A DNA stretch of 64,000 nucleotides from assembly GCA_009741485.1 (NCBI GenBank), contig CM019218.1, positions 35,464,387-35,528,386 on the forward strand, given 5' to 3'. The notes under the pieces were generated by a model that had not been told where the DNA came from, made no database searches, and saw only the letters and a list, made by a program, of their open reading frames with translations. A program made the translations under genes and the position numbers. Below, piece after piece: positions 10,111 through 22,199 of the stretch. This stretch comes from Malurus cyaneus samueli (Eukaryota > Chordata > Aves > Passeriformes > Maluridae). Positions within the stretch are counted from its first letter, which is position 1; every line of letters begins with the position of its first letter.

Positions 10111-12372
10111 GGACTTTGGGACCAGCTGGAAAACACAACTGTGAGCAGCGACCGCCCGAGAAGTGCCGGGGTCTCGGTGCCAGGAGAGCGGGTGGGTGCG
10201 TGCGGGAGCGGGCAGGGCTGCGTGCCCCCCGCCCGCACTCTGGGCACAGGCACACCGGCACGGAGGAGCACACGGAACACCCCGGGCAAGGCCGGGAGGT
10301 GTAAGGCAAAACCCCTCTCCTGACACGCGTGAGACTGCAGCACGCTCACCAGGGGACAGACACATCCTGAAATGTGCCCCATGGCACACAACCCCTCTCC
10401 CGCCTTTCCCCTCCCCCGCCCAGAGACCCACACACGCATGGTGACCCAGAGAATTCATAGCACCAATTTCAACTGCTCAGCTCTGCGCCTCTGCCCTCCG
10501 CCCGGCAGTAACAGCCCTGCATGGCTTGCCCAGGGTCAGTACGGCTTGTTGAGGGCTGCTGGCGGGGACAAGTGGCGGACAGCATCCTGCCGTGCCTCCC
10601 TGCTCAGACAGCAGCTCCCTCCTGCAGCCCTGCTCCTCCCCACCTCGCCACCCAGGCACAGAAGTTAAGTCGCAGGTTTGCAAAACAACTCTCCGGCAGT
10701 GACCCACTGGCACGTGCCCTGCCACTTCCCAGCGTTCTCCCACTGAGCAGAGTTTATCCCGTAAAACCACGTCGCGGCCACTGAGGCAGGGAGGACAGGC
10801 TCCGATGGGGTGCAAGCATCCCACTTGGTCACAGTGGCTTAGTCACGCTGTTGGCTCTGCAAAGCCTGGCAGACACCAAACACGCCTGCGGGCCACCCAG
10901 CCTGGGCATGGGCCGGCCGAACCCCAGCATTCCCCAGAGGAAAGAGAGATCCCTGAGAAAAAGCCGCGCCGAACTGCACCCCTGTCCCCTCACCACAGAC
11001 GCTGCTTGACTTTGGGCACCACCACAGACACGTGAGCAGGGCTGGTCCCTGTCCCCAAGCCTCCCCCACAGCAAGCCCCACCATGAGATCCTGACGTGGT
11101 GGCAATGAGCCGTCAGCCCTGCCTCTCCTTCAGCCGTGCAGCACTGGAGCTTCCTACTGTCACAGCTCCAAATGCCAGCTGGGCACTCGTGCCCGACACC
11201 TTCCTGGGGAGCCTCGCTGTGTGCCAAGTGGAGCAGCTTCGCGGCCCCAGACTCGTTCTGCTCTTGCATTCATCATCTCCCAGAGCACTTTTCTTGTGAT
11301 AAGGTACAGGACTCCTGCACTCAGAGCCACCCTGGCATGTCCTCTGTTCCCCTATCTCTGTCCTTTCCCTCTCCATTTCAGAGGGACCGAAAGATACTTT
11401 AACACCAGAAGATTACTGCCCACTTTGACCAGCACTTTAACAGTCACAGGACTTTCAACAGGGAATCCGTCTTTTTCGAACTGGCACACAACATACACAT
11501 TTTCAGTTAATTAATCACTATCAAGTAATGCCAGCCCCAGCCGGTCCCAGAGTTTTCTTATCACAACATCCACCTGGTGCCTGTTTATCCCTCATCTGCT
11601 GAACTGCATCTGCCTCTTGCCGAGGATGAGAATGCCTCGGTAAAACAGATACAGGGTTTTTTTGTGCTCTCCACCTTCCCCTGAGCTATCCACCAGCCTG
11701 CTGGTGCCTGCTCACTCCCTCCCAAAGCACTCCCTGGCAGGAGCTGGAAGGCTCTTTTGGGATGAACGCGCTCATTCACCACCTCAAAACACTCTTTGCA
11801 AAGTCCCCAGCCTACGGCCGCGGCAAGAGCCCAAACCTCGAACCGCACAGATTTCCCGTAGGACTGCTCCAAGCTATGGCGTGCTCGCACCCCACTGCGC
11901 GAGGTCTCCTCGCCAGCCTGCGCCCCCACGGCAGGTTACTCAGACCGCCGGGAGGTCTCACGGCAAAAGCCGGGACATTCGCTCCGCCGGCTGGCGCGGC
12001 GACACGGCCGGGCAGGGCATCTGGCCTCCCGTGCCACCGGGGACTTACTCACTTGCTCCGGGCGGCAGCTCCTCGCCCAACAGCAGCCCAAGTTTCGCGG
12101 CAGCTCTTTCTCCCGGGGCTCTGGGACCGGGGCTGCTGTCCCCGCACCGCTAAGGCAGCCCCGGGCGGCGGCTCCCCCTGGGCGCTCGCAGCTCGGGCCG
12201 GGGTCCCGCCGCAGCCGGGCTGGGCACCGGCAGGAAAAGTCCTTCCCGCCGCTGCGGGCGACGTCTCGCTGCCTCGGAAAGTTGGGGCGCGAAAGGGTTA
12301 CTAGCGAGCCCCAGCCCGCCGCCCCGGGCACCCCGCGATCTGCGCCGCTCAACCCCACCCCCGCGCCCTTAC

Positions 12373-12760
12373 CTGGCGAACGCCGGGCGGCTGCCCCCGC
12401 ATCCCGGCCGCGCTCCTGGCGGGGACGCCGAGCCGGCCCAGCCCGGCCCGGCCCGGGGGCGGCAGCCGGCGGAGCTCAGCGGCGGCGCTGCGGGCTCTCC
12501 CTGCCCGCGCTGCGCCTGCCCGCCCCCGAGCGGGCACCCGCCGAGCGGGGCCGCCTCTCCACGCCCTCCGCGCCGCGCCGCGCGGGCGAGGGGCGGGCGC
12601 GGGCGGCGAGGGGGCTGCGCCGCTCCCCTCCCTCCCTGCTTCCCTCCCTGCTTCCCTCCCTTCCTCTCCGCCCGGCAGCGCGCACGGCGCACGCAGCACA
12701 GCGCCGGGTACGGCATCGGCTCGGCAGAGCCTCCGCGCCGCTCCGCGCCACCCGCACCGC
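12373..12760 (-). other. CHST1: Probable CHST1 non-coding exon 1 (5' end uncertain)
   Basis: On the minus strand the sequence GCCAG|GTAAGG places a near-ideal splice donor with GT at 12372-12371, inside the CpG island. The exon would end at 12373; its start is not defined, and 12760 is only a round guess. Alternative minus-strand donors are CAA|GTGAGT (GT at 12052-12051) and GGG|GTGAGC near 12786, so more than one first exon may be in use. Splicing from here to the acceptor at 5505 would give a leader joined directly to the coding exon. Confidence 0.5.
12631..12666. repeat. 12-base homopyrimidine tandem repeat in the CpG island
   Basis: Two exact copies of CCTCCCTGCTTC (12631-12642, 12643-12654) are followed by a diverged third copy to 12666. 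The minus strand is nearly pure GA, the sort of tract often found just upstream of CpG-island starts. It may vary in copy number between individuals. Confidence 0.8.
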
Positions 12761-12960
12761 ACCCCGCAGCGCAGCGCCGCCTGCTCACCCCAGCCCGGCC
12801 TCCGGGCTCCCCGGCTTTGCCGAGCAGGAAACTCCCCGTTTCCTTATTTACCTCCCCGAGGGGCCCGGCCGGAGCGGGCAGAGCCCCTCCCGTCGCGGCG
12901 GTGGGAGGGGGGGCCGGTGAGGCTCCCCCCGTGAGACGTGTCCTCCACGCTGGGTGCTGG

Positions 12961-15399
12961 CAGGGACGCGGGGATCCCTGCGGACCGGCTGGGTGCCGAG
13001 CAGCGGGTACCTCACACCCTTCTCTCGCTCCGCTGCTGGGACACCAGCAGCCCCTCGGGCCCTGTAGCGATGATGGTGCACATTCATTCCCTCGTTTTCC
13101 GGTGGCCTTTGCTCATCAAAAACAGTATTGTCATGGGGACTGGTTCTCCACCGCCAGGAATCTTCCCTGTGCTGCTTAAGCCAGGGCTCACGGCCATGGG
13201 CAGAGGCCAAAACCATTCTCAGTTGTGCCAGTGCCAAAATACTGGCAGGTGATGGCACCTTCCCACCATCCTGACCACCCGGGAAGGTGGAATAGGACAG
13301 AGGAAAAGCACATGTGTCAGAGCAGTTGAAGTGGCTGTGCTCTGACAGTCGCATTCCTCCTTCTGCTTCTGTTTGACCCCTTGAAACAGGCCAGACATTT
13401 ACTTTTGGCAACTTTGAATGTTTCCCTTTTGTCCAGCACTTGCCAGCTAAATTGCCTTTTTTGCAGTTTAACTGCAGCTCGGATGAAATGGAACTGCCAG
13501 CAAAAGACAGGTTATGAATCCGGAGATGCTACAATGGATATTCATTTTTTATATCCCTGTTTTATTTAGGGCGTGTTTGGAGCTGCCTGGGCACTGGGCA
13601 CAGCAGTTTTCTTCCTACATCCATGTGAGCAACATCTGTCTCCTGAAAAACCCCTGAGCTCTGCAATGGGCCACCTTCCTTCCCAGCTCAGTGATTTGCA
13701 AATCTTCACCTCTGACTGTAGGATTTGCAACACGTAGCTGTGGGGTCACCACAGTACCTGCATGTTCAGCAGCAGCTTGGAAAGACACTTGGCAGAGAGC
13801 AGGCTACAAGTGACGGTGGGGCCCAGGACTGCACTGCACTTGTGTCAAGAGTAGAATAAATCCCTGGGAGCGCTGGTCTCGCCTCCACTCTCCAAGGCCT
13901 GCCAAGCTGCGACAGTGAGTTCAGAGATTGCCTCTGAAACTCGGGAAGCACAACAGCAAATTGTCACGTTTGTTGTTTAGCATTTTGGACTTGTATTTGC
14001 TGTTTTAGGAGTACCCAGATCTTGCATGTCCAAAAATACCGGTATTTCTCAAGCTTTTTACAATATCCTGACAGCCTTAGCCCCCTTAATCTAATTTTAG
14101 CAAACTTTGTGGGGATTTTATATTTATAAACAGTTGGTGCTTAAATATTATTTCCCTCACCATAGCAACAGCTCCCCATTGTAGCATTCGTTACACCATG
14201 CTATTGCATTGGTGTATCCCTGCTTGGAGTGAGAAAGCTCTGAAGCCACTCACCCTCTCTCTCTTGTTTTCCTACACCTTGCAAAGGACAAGGACTGAGG
14301 CTCCTGCCTGTGTGACCCTTTCTGGAGCTGGGAAAGAGCCGTGCCACCAGCTGCTGCTGGAAACAAGCCGGTGGCCCTGGGGGGATTGGGCTGCTGGTGC
14401 TCCTCGGGTGATGTTGCTGGCTCAGGCCATGCCCTTCCCACTGATTCGTCTGTCGTTGGGTAGCTGTGAGCCCACAGAACCACAACAGCCCTGAGTGCCA
14501 CCCCCGTGTGGCTTGCAGGCTTCCCAGGTGCCCATGGCATGCACCTGATGTGTGCTCCCACTGACTTGGCACCTCCAGTGATGGTGTGACAGAGCTGGGA
14601 CCAGGCATCCAGCTGGCCCATAGCCATGGCTGTGCTCCATTCCCACTGGGGCCAAGGCATTGGAAGTGCAGGAATGGCAGCATTTCAAGGAGTTTGGCCA
14701 AAGGGGGCATAAACCAGTCCAGGGACCGGTGCCAGGAAGAAATCAAGGGGCTTGCAATAAGAATATAAGACCAGGCAGGTACCTATGTGCTTCCCAGTCT
14801 TTCCAAGGAATAAGGGTTTGTCCCTCTCTTAAACATCACTGAGACTACTCTAAAGTGCACCTGCAAAAATCCAGGGTGTCCCACAAGTTGAAACAGTCCC
14901 AGAGATGCTTGGACTCATACCTATAGGTGCTATAGAGGTGTCTCATACAAAAGAAAGCAATTTGAGAGAATGATGAAAAAAAAAATGTGTAAAACCAGGG
15001 TTGAAGGACAAACAGATGCTTTTGATGATTTCAGCTGGACATGATCATGCTTTGTCATGCTGCCCTGGTGTTTTAAGTGTTAATCTAGAGATTAGAAAGT
15101 TTACATGTTACAGCTCTCAATCTCTGACCATTGAATATTAAATTATTAATTAGGCTCTGGGGTGTGTGTTTGTGGTCAGTTTGCTTTCAGAGGGAAGGAC
15201 TGCTGTGGCTGTATCATACCCTCATCAAGAAAATTTGGTTCTGTTTAAAAGGCATCATTTTTTCCCTGTGTGGCTCCAGGCAGGAGGGCAGAGAGGCTGC
15301 TGGTGACTTGGTGAGTCAAGGAGCTCACCTTGTAAATTTTCATCTGAGACAAAATGCAGTTTGAAAATAGCCAATTTCCATGCTCTTCAGCAACAGATT
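12961..15399. other. Non-coding interval between the two CpG islands
   Basis: I see no gene. The part at about 13960-14200 is AT-rich and contains a perfect 14-base palindrome, AAATACCGGTATTT, at 14034-14047, plus a MEF2-like TATTTATA-type run. It may be a conserved element. The frame at 14201-14746 on the minus strand (181 codons) has no recognisable domain and is treated as chance. Confidence 0.5.
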
Positions 15400-15730
15400 T
15401 CTGCAAAGGGTTTGTATTTTCTCCTCCTAAGGTTCAAGAAACCTACCTTAACAATACGTTTGGTAATATATGTAATACAATATCAATGTAGCTGTTAAGG
15501 TGATATGAAGGTTACTGTTCTAATCACTCCAAATGCAGTCGGGAGCAAAGTTACAATTCCGTCAGTAACCTGGCCGCGTTACATACCCCATATATCCAGC
15601 AAAACGCCATTAACATAAAAAGCAGCGCATTAAGGCACATAAATTTAAAGGCAAACTAATAGAAAACATTATTTGTGCGCTTAAGCATGGCATTTTGAAA
15701 GCCTGTGTCAGATGGCAGCGTAGTGTTTGC
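15400..15730. promoter_or_regulatory. AT-rich block abutting the second CpG island, possible conserved element
   Basis: About 330 bases of low-GC, non-repetitive sequence with several TTAAC, TAAT and CATTAAC-type cores end abruptly at the CpG-rich block that begins near 15735. The sharp change from an AT-rich block to a CpG island, without repeat decay, is typical of conserved upstream regulatory sequence. Conservation itself cannot be seen here. Confidence 0.3.
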
Positions 15731-15734
15731 AAAC

Positions 15735-16065
15735 CCACCTGCGTGCCGCGCGTTTTCTCTGCCGGAGCAGAGGAGGCTCTCCCCGGCACCGCTCCCGCAG
15801 CAGGGTACGCTCCCGCCCGGCTCGGGCTTTCCGTGCTGGAAGGAAGCATCTCTCCGGGCCGAGAAGGTAAAAACTTTGCCGGCCCGCAGGCCAGGTGCGC
15901 TCGGCGGCCGGGGAGGTTGTGTCGCAGACCAAGAGCTGCTGTTGGCTCGGCTGCGGCTGCGGCTGGGGCACTGCAGCAGGGGAGAGCCGCGGGAGGGCTG
16001 CGGCCGAGCGGGGCTGCCCTGCCTCTCCCTGCCCTCTGGCTCCCTTTGAAGGGCTGTGGGGTGCA
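15735..16065 (-). promoter_or_regulatory. Second CpG-rich block, candidate alternative CHST1 first exon
   Basis: A compact CpG-rich stretch carries a minus-strand donor CGCAG|GTGGGT, with GT at 15738-15737, so an exon could run from about 16050 down to 15739 and splice towards CHST1. A plus-strand donor, GAGAAG|GTAAAA near 15867, would equally allow a divergent non-coding RNA. The block is about 3.3 kb upstream of the main island. No coding frame here shows a known domain. Confidence 0.4.
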
Positions 16066-16800
16066 AGCCTCCCTTCCAGGAGTTTCTAAAGTCTGCCAGA
16101 GCCCGATGGGCTCGCTGAAATCGCTCCTAAGCCCTGCGGGAATGCCGATTGAGATTTCTCACAGCGTGATCTTTTGATACCTTGATCTTAGGGACAGAGG
16201 ATCTTGGGGACACCTGACTTTCAGAAAATATTCTGTCTCATTGGCCTTCATATAGAAGCTTTAACAAAATACTTGAGACTTATCATGCTTCTGTAGTCCT
16301 GAAAGGGAGATAAACAGCTCATGCTATAATCCCTTCTCTTGAGGAGCTTATAAATTCTGTATGTGCAGGAGTGGTAGTGTCCCAAGGATGTGTTTATTTA
16401 CCCCTGTATTTTACTCCCCCTACTCTTCTGTTTGGCCTCCCAAGAGCCACAAGAAGTCAATACAACACATTAGATGAAAGAAATGGATGAGGACAAAAGT
16501 AACTGCCTCAGTGTTATGCAGTCACTTTGAATACTCATAGAATTGTGGCTACAGATCGCTTTTAAATTGCTGGGCAGGGGTGGTGGGAGAGATTCTCCTC
16601 CTCTATACAAAAATAAACTCAATCAATTATCCATTTGTAAAATCCCAGCTTTTCAGAGACAAATAGTCATTGTGAGTGCTCAGCCTTCCCCCTGTGGGTG
16701 ACAGGCTACAGCCTTGTACCCAGTAATTCCTGCACCAGAGCTGTCAGTGCGGGCACACCTTTGTGTCAGGAGAGACGCCTTTGCTGCTGTGGGTGAGCTG
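16066..16800. other. Non-coding interval before an old LINE fragment
   Basis: No gene, tandem repeat or structured RNA is apparent. Base composition is mixed and slightly AT-rich. Confidence 0.5.
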
Positions 16801-17085
16801 CTCCAGAGCTTGATGTGCCTGATGGTGAAACATTCCCCTTATTTCTAGGCTGGAGACATTGAGTTTTGGCTTCCAGCCACTGTATTGCATTATGCCTTTG
16901 CCTATTAGATTAAAGAGCTATCTGCTATCTGAACTATTTCTCCTGTGTAGGTATTAATAGATCATGATCAAGGCACCTCTTAACCTTCCCTCTGAGAAGT
17001 TAAATAGACTAAACTTCTTTATCTCTCATATTGAAGCAGCGTTTTCTGGGTTTTTCATGATTTTTGCTGGTCTCTCCAGCCTGCC
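16801..17085 (-). mobile_element. Ancient CR1/L3-type LINE 3' fragment
   Basis: Read on the plus strand, this stretch follows the antisense 3' region of CR1/L3-type LINEs found across reptiles and other amniotes. Diagnostic runs are TTTGCCTATTAGATTAAAGA (16901-16920), CTCCTGTGTAGGTATTAATA (near 16940) and ACCTCTTAACCTTCC (16974-16988). The element would therefore lie on the minus strand, with its 3' end to the left. No reading frame survives. It is much more diverged than the CR1 pieces at 46.3 and 57.4 kb, so it is probably older than birds. Family assignment is from memory of consensus sequences. Confidence 0.7.
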
Positions 17086-20000
17086 TGATGTCTGTTTGAA
17101 AAGATACACCTCACAAGCAGAGAGAGCATCTCAGGACTGACCGAGAGAGCAGCTGTGTTAACTCATCTCAGCTGAGGATCCTGCCTTGGCTCAGCACCCC
17201 TGCTTAGCACATTGTGATCCATAACAATCTGGGCTGGTCATCCCCTGAGCATCCCATCTTACTCCTGAGAAACCTCCCAGGAAAAGGTCAAACCTTACAA
17301 GCTCCTGGAGTCTGCCTCACTCCTAGCACAGAAAACAACATTAATGGGACACAGTGAAGTTCTCTCCCAGCTTTGCTCTGCCCCCAGGTCATCCTTCCCA
17401 GGCTTGTTCCCACCTCCCTTGAGGTGAGGTCAGTATACAGATGGAGAACCCAAGCCAGTATCAAAAGCCATATTGGACTCACACATATCTTTGCAGTTTT
17501 GTTTTCTTCTCTAAAAGTATACATCAGGCTTCACAATGTTAAATGTGCCCCATAAATCATGCTGTATCCAAGTCAATGCTTTTACTCGGCCTGTATCTTT
17601 TGTAGTCCCATTTTCTTGGTGGTTTGAAACACAGTAGTAACTTTAACACTGCTTCTGGTGTTTTTAATAAAAATCATTCACATATTATGAATCTGTAGAG
17701 GAGTTGGGGGTGTATCTACTAAGACACTCCATATTTCACTGGACTGAAAAAGGGGGATTTGTGAAAGTGTCAGTGAAGACTGGAGATTTAAAGCCTGGTT
17801 AAAGAGCAGTTTGTCTTTTTGACAACCCACACTGCTTCCTAACCAGTCGTGGGTGCCTCCCTGCCAGCCCTAGAAAGTGTCCCCAGCTGCCTCAGACAGG
17901 TAGAAAAACCCTCAGAAAATATCTCTCAGTAATTCTTGCTGGCATCAGGTGTGTGGGTTGTTTTGATCCCATAACAAATGCCAGGGCCATCAGAGCCAGC
18001 CATGAGTGCTGCCTTCACGCCGTGCCGGGGTAAGGTGCTCCAGGTTCATACACTCGCGTGTCTTGAAAATTCCTGTCACTGATTGAAGAGTGAGAGTCAC
18101 TGAATCCTGGTGCAAGACAGAGGGGAAGGTGACTTCATTATAGAAAATCTCTAATGTGTTTCCCCATTCATGCTCTCTATGTACAAATTTGAAGTTGTGT
18201 GTCCCCAAGGGTTCTTCAGGATCTCTGTGACCAACAACAGAGGGGATGGATGCTGGTTGCTGGGTGCTCCCTATGATTTCTGTGTTCCTTTTGCTGGGAA
18301 ACCAAGAGCCAGTTTATTGGACTGATATTGTCTGTCTGTTCAGAGTTGTCTTTTGCAACTATGTTCCTGCTGGGTTAACAGGAAGTAATAACATGCTGCT
18401 GTCTTCTGCTAACACAGCGTCTGTCCTGAGGCTTATCAGACATGGGCTTGGTGGTGCTCAGCTTGACTAACTGGAAATGCATCTGTGGTTATGAAAACAG
18501 CCCTTCTTTCAGCCCCTGTTCTGCTTTTCCCCCAGCTTGTACACACACTGGTGTTTGTCTAGCATCCATACCAGGCATAATATTTCCATTAAAAGACTCT
18601 GCAAGGGCTAAGACAGGGGACAGCCTGCTAGTCCTGGCTGCCCCATGTCCTGTGTTTAGGGGAAAATGAGAGCCTCCTCTTGCTGACTGCCAAGGCTGGG
18701 ATGCTGGCCAGAGAGGAAGGAGTAGGTTCTGCTGGACCTTAGAGCAGGTCTGTCCCAGTATCCTGACATTTTGGGTCAGATATGTTTCTCATTTTGGAAA
18801 AATAAGATGTAAGGTCTTACAGTGTCTGTAGTGCTGTTCTTATCATTACTTGCAGTGCTTTGGGGTTTTTTACGTTGCTCTGAGGCTGGTATGGCCATGG
18901 CCACCACATGTGATAGGGATCCCCACCGAGCAGAGGCATCTTGAGAGGAACTGTCAGTCCCCAGGGAAAGGGTGGAGACTGCTTTATCCCACTTGCAGTA
19001 CTTGAGACCAGAGAAAAGTCTGGCTGGAGGGCTATAGCTCTGTCCTGAGATAGTTCTGCCTCCATCCCACCTTGAGGGATTTCACCTGGTGAGGTGCATG
19101 TCTGCCATAAGGGAGCAGGGTGCTTCCCCAGGAAGGGGTCACTGGTCTGGCCATGCAGCAGCAGGAGGTGATGGGATCTGCTGTGCCCCCAGCAGCAGTG
19201 GGATGATCCCAAGAGGGTTCAGGGCAGTGGTACTCCCAGCACCCCAGAGCTGCACCTCTGCTGGAGAGCCAGGTGTGACCCACATCCACCAGCATGCACA
19301 GCATCTGCTCCCCCTCCCCAGCCCTGTTGATGCGATTGTCACACTTCTGCAGCACCTTGAAGTAGCTGGGCATCAGTGGAGTCTCTCTTTTCATCCTAAA
19401 CTGCCAGAAGTTCACAAAGCCTCCATGGGAGCCTGCACACGAGTTGGTGACACTGGTATTGCAAGGCTAGAGAGTGCCCCAGGACACTGTCTCTCTCTCT
19501 CTAAGGACACTCTGTCTGTCTCTCTAAGGATAGATGGGTCCCCCAGCAGACCCTGTCTCCTCCAGTTGCTGTTCAGAGGATGCAGAAGGCTGTGCACTGA
19601 ATCCCAGTGAAGTGCTGGGCACCAGCTCTATGCCCCCTCCCAAAACACCACGAGACTGGAAAGGGCTTCCCCACTGGCAGCTGAGCACTGCTCCTGGCCA
19701 GCGTGCAGGGCCACCCTGGGAGGGAAGGGATGAGCCTGCTCCCCACTGGGCCTGTGCTGGCCAAGGTGGGGAGCTGCTGCTTCACCGTGTCCTGAAACAC
19801 CCAACCCCTGAAACGCTGCCCTCCGGCTCCAGGGCTGGGAGACAAAATGCCGTTTGCCATCGGACAGGTCATGCAGCAGGTCGCCTAAAAAGTGATTTTT
19901 CCTTTGACACATCCCTCGGGTGCAATAGGGTGGGAGAGGCCGGGGGGCTTTGCCTATGGCACGCTGCCCCGCCCTGTGAGGTACATCCAGCCTGGCCAGC

Positions 20001-22199
20001 TTCCCCAGGCAAGCGTCCTTCCTTCCTCTGATTTGTGCCAGCACTGGTGGCTGCAGGAGCTGAAATCCCGCCGCTGTTCCCTTCCCAGCCGGGCCGGATC
20101 GCGCTCAGCCCTGCCCCAAGGAGAAGGGAGCGGACAGCGCGGGCAGAGTCCCTTCGCTTCTTTTTGAGGGTGCTGAGCAGAGCTGCAGCTTCACATCGGG
20201 GGCTGGGGATGGGCCACAAAGCCAGGTCTGGAGAGCTCAGAGACGCGAGGCTGTGCCAGGGCGGTGAGGCCGGCAGGGGATGGGGTAGGAGGATCAGACG
20301 CTGCTCTCTGTTGGGAGCGCAGAGCTCATGCCAGGTGTCTCATCCTCCTGGAGCTCCGGCTGCGGGCAGCGGTACAAACCCGCCTTTTCAAGGAGCTCTG
20401 TGAGGTCGGGGCTGCCAGCGGCCAGGCACGGGGCAGGCTGGCCCTGCCGCCAGCCGGGAGCAGGGGCACCCACCCCTCAATGCCGCCTGTGTCCTGCTCC
20501 GCCCCTGCCGACAATGAGCCCTTTCAGGGAGCGGGACAGCCCGGCCGCGGCAGCCCTGCCTGCAGGCACGGCAGCAGGGGCGAGCAGGCTGCAGGCAGCA
20601 GGGCCAGGGTCTGCTCCCCAAAGCTGGGGCCATCTGCCACCCTGGCCCTGCCACTCTGCTGTCACAGCTCGCTCCGCTCCTGGGTAGCAGGTTGCTCCAT
20701 GAAAATGGGCTTCCCCAGCAAAGCAGGCTGGGGAAGAGGGTGGAAGGCCAGGGCTTTGTTCGAGATGCCAGTAGGGAGCTCCAGCTGGTCCTGTAGGACC
20801 GTGAGGGCAGTGCGAGAGCTCAGGCTGGGCACCAGGCAGCCAAAGAGGCCACAGCACCCCGGCATGGGGCACAGGCTGGATGGGGTCCACAGGAGTTTTT
20901 GCTCCAGGCTTCCCGCTTGTGTACCTGTGGCTACTGCTGTGAGAATCTGAGCATCGAAATCCTGGATTAGCTGTATGATAAAGATTCAGGAGATGCCTTC
21001 CAAGTTCACCCAGCTTCCTAAGACCTCCTGCTGCTTCCTGCTTCCCCTGCCCTTGCTCAGGGCTTGCCCATGCTCTTGGTTGTGCTGGAGGGGGGACAGG
21101 GAAGCAGCCTTTGTCCCCTTAGGACACCTCTTCTGCTGAGTCTGCATGTTGGTGCTGCTTCTCCTCCAGGCAAAGTGCTGGAACTGGCTGCTGACCCAGC
21201 ACGGTCACAGGAGCAGGCAAGGACACTGTCTAGGGCAGGGACATTGCCTGGTGTCCCCAAAGGAGGGCAGGAGGATGCCCTGGGTTCTCTCGAGCCAAAG
21301 CAATGAGCAGACAGGGTCTCTGGGCTGCGACACCTCCACTCTGACCAGGCGCCTCCTGGCTCCTCCAAAAGATGCCCATGGAAAAGAGTCACGGCTGCAA
21401 AAGTGAACGGCAGCGCACATTCTGTGGGTGCACTGTGCTCACAGAACCCAGCCACACATCTCAGGACTGCCTCAGAGCCTCATCCTTGCTAGGAGCATGG
21501 TTACATGGCACAAAGTGGAGTCAGAAAGAAGAAAGGGTCACGCAGGGAGCAGGAGGCACCAGCACGAGAGGTCAGCTGAGGCATGGGGGCCTTGCTGGCT
21601 CCCCAGCCAGGCTGCAGGAGAATTCTGTAGAGAGCAGTGGCTTGGGCTCCACAGCACTGCAGAGACTTGATACTGGAAGCTGCCCCACATGTTCTGGGCT
21701 CTGACTCTTTGTTCTTCCTCAATGGCTTCTCCTGCTGTCCCAGGCAGCTGTGAAGCTCTTTGCACCTTCTGGTTTGATTTGGTGGGCCACTTGATTTTCC
21801 CACTTGTTCTTTTGTCTTGCCTGTTTTAGAGCTGTATTGATTTCTCTCTTTGCGTGATTTCCACAAAAGCTGCTCTTTGCTCCCAGCTGTGGATGCTGTT
21901 TTTTGCCATCCCTTTGAAAACACTCACCTTGCTAACCTCTGCAAGAAAGGAGACACCTAAACCCCCTGAGGATGGATAGATAAAAGGCTTGGATTTATTC
22001 CCCAGTGCAAACTACAGCAGCTTGGGGTCTCCTGTAGTTTAAACATCTTCCTCTGAGCTGGCTGTGCCTTATCTGTGGAAACCAAGGGGGGATATTTCAT
22101 TGTCCCCTGGGAGCCAAGACTGTTCATCCTTTCCTGCTGTTCCTAACTAGCAGCACCCACAAACAGGAGCCAGTAGGGCCTGACCATCACTTAGCCCTC
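17086..22199. other. Gene-poor interval
   Basis: I see no gene. At about 20.05-20.65 kb CpG density rises moderately and long open frames appear on both strands (up to 228 codons at 20264-20950), but they have no domain and look like a by-product of GC content. A short run near 17435-17460 (TATACAGATGGAGAACCCAA) recalls the core of a MIR-type SINE, but too little is left to call. Confidence 0.5.
19481..19530. repeat. 23-base CT-rich tandem duplication
   Basis: Two 23-base copies beginning AGGACACT and ending CTCTCTA lie at 19481-19503 and 19504-19526, followed by the first bases of a third. The CT dinucleotide run inside each copy differs slightly. This is a simple slippage-type repeat. Confidence 0.8.

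Larger units (their letters stand above)
5505..12372 (-). other. CHST1: Probable CHST1 5' intron(s)
   Basis: This stretch lies between the acceptor at 5505 and the strong donor at 12372, so it is read as intron, possibly interrupted by small non-coding exons. No coding frame in it looks real. It holds GC-richer patches (about 8.2-9.3 and 10.0-10.5 kb) that raise open-frame lengths by chance, an AT-rich run at about 7195-7235, and a polypurine run at 9721-9732. The intron call depends entirely on splice-site reading and recalled human gene structure. Confidence 0.5.
11900..12960 (-). promoter_or_regulatory. CHST1: CpG island, probable CHST1 promoter
   Basis: The densest CpG stretch in the window lies here, with about ten CpG in the 60 bases 12361-12420 and similar density to about 12780. 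GC boxes are seen at 12455-12462 (GGGGGCGG) and 12590-12597 (GGGGCGGG). I see no TATA box in a sensible place, which fits a CpG-type promoter. It lies about 6.9 kb upstream of the coding exon, in the orientation and distance expected for CHST1. The start site itself cannot be placed from sequence alone. A divergent transcript to the plus strand is possible. Confidence 0.7.

Noticed and set aside
12282..12920. Long frames on both strands through the CpG island
   Set aside because: Arg/Ala/Pro-rich peptides produced by CpG-island composition (stop codons are rare at high GC); the region is explained as promoter and non-coding exon.
14034..14047. Perfect palindrome AAATACCGGTATTT
   Set aside because: Several 14-base palindromes are expected by chance in 64 kb; no supporting context beyond an AT-rich area.
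17430..17490. MIR-like core (TATACAGATGGAGAACCCAA)
   Set aside because: A single short match without tRNA-derived head or tail; chance is likely.
20264..20950. 228-codon plus-strand open frame in a mildly CpG-rich area
   Set aside because: Low-complexity Ala/Gly/Arg/Ser-rich peptide from GC-rich DNA, no domain, overlapped by antisense frames of similar size.
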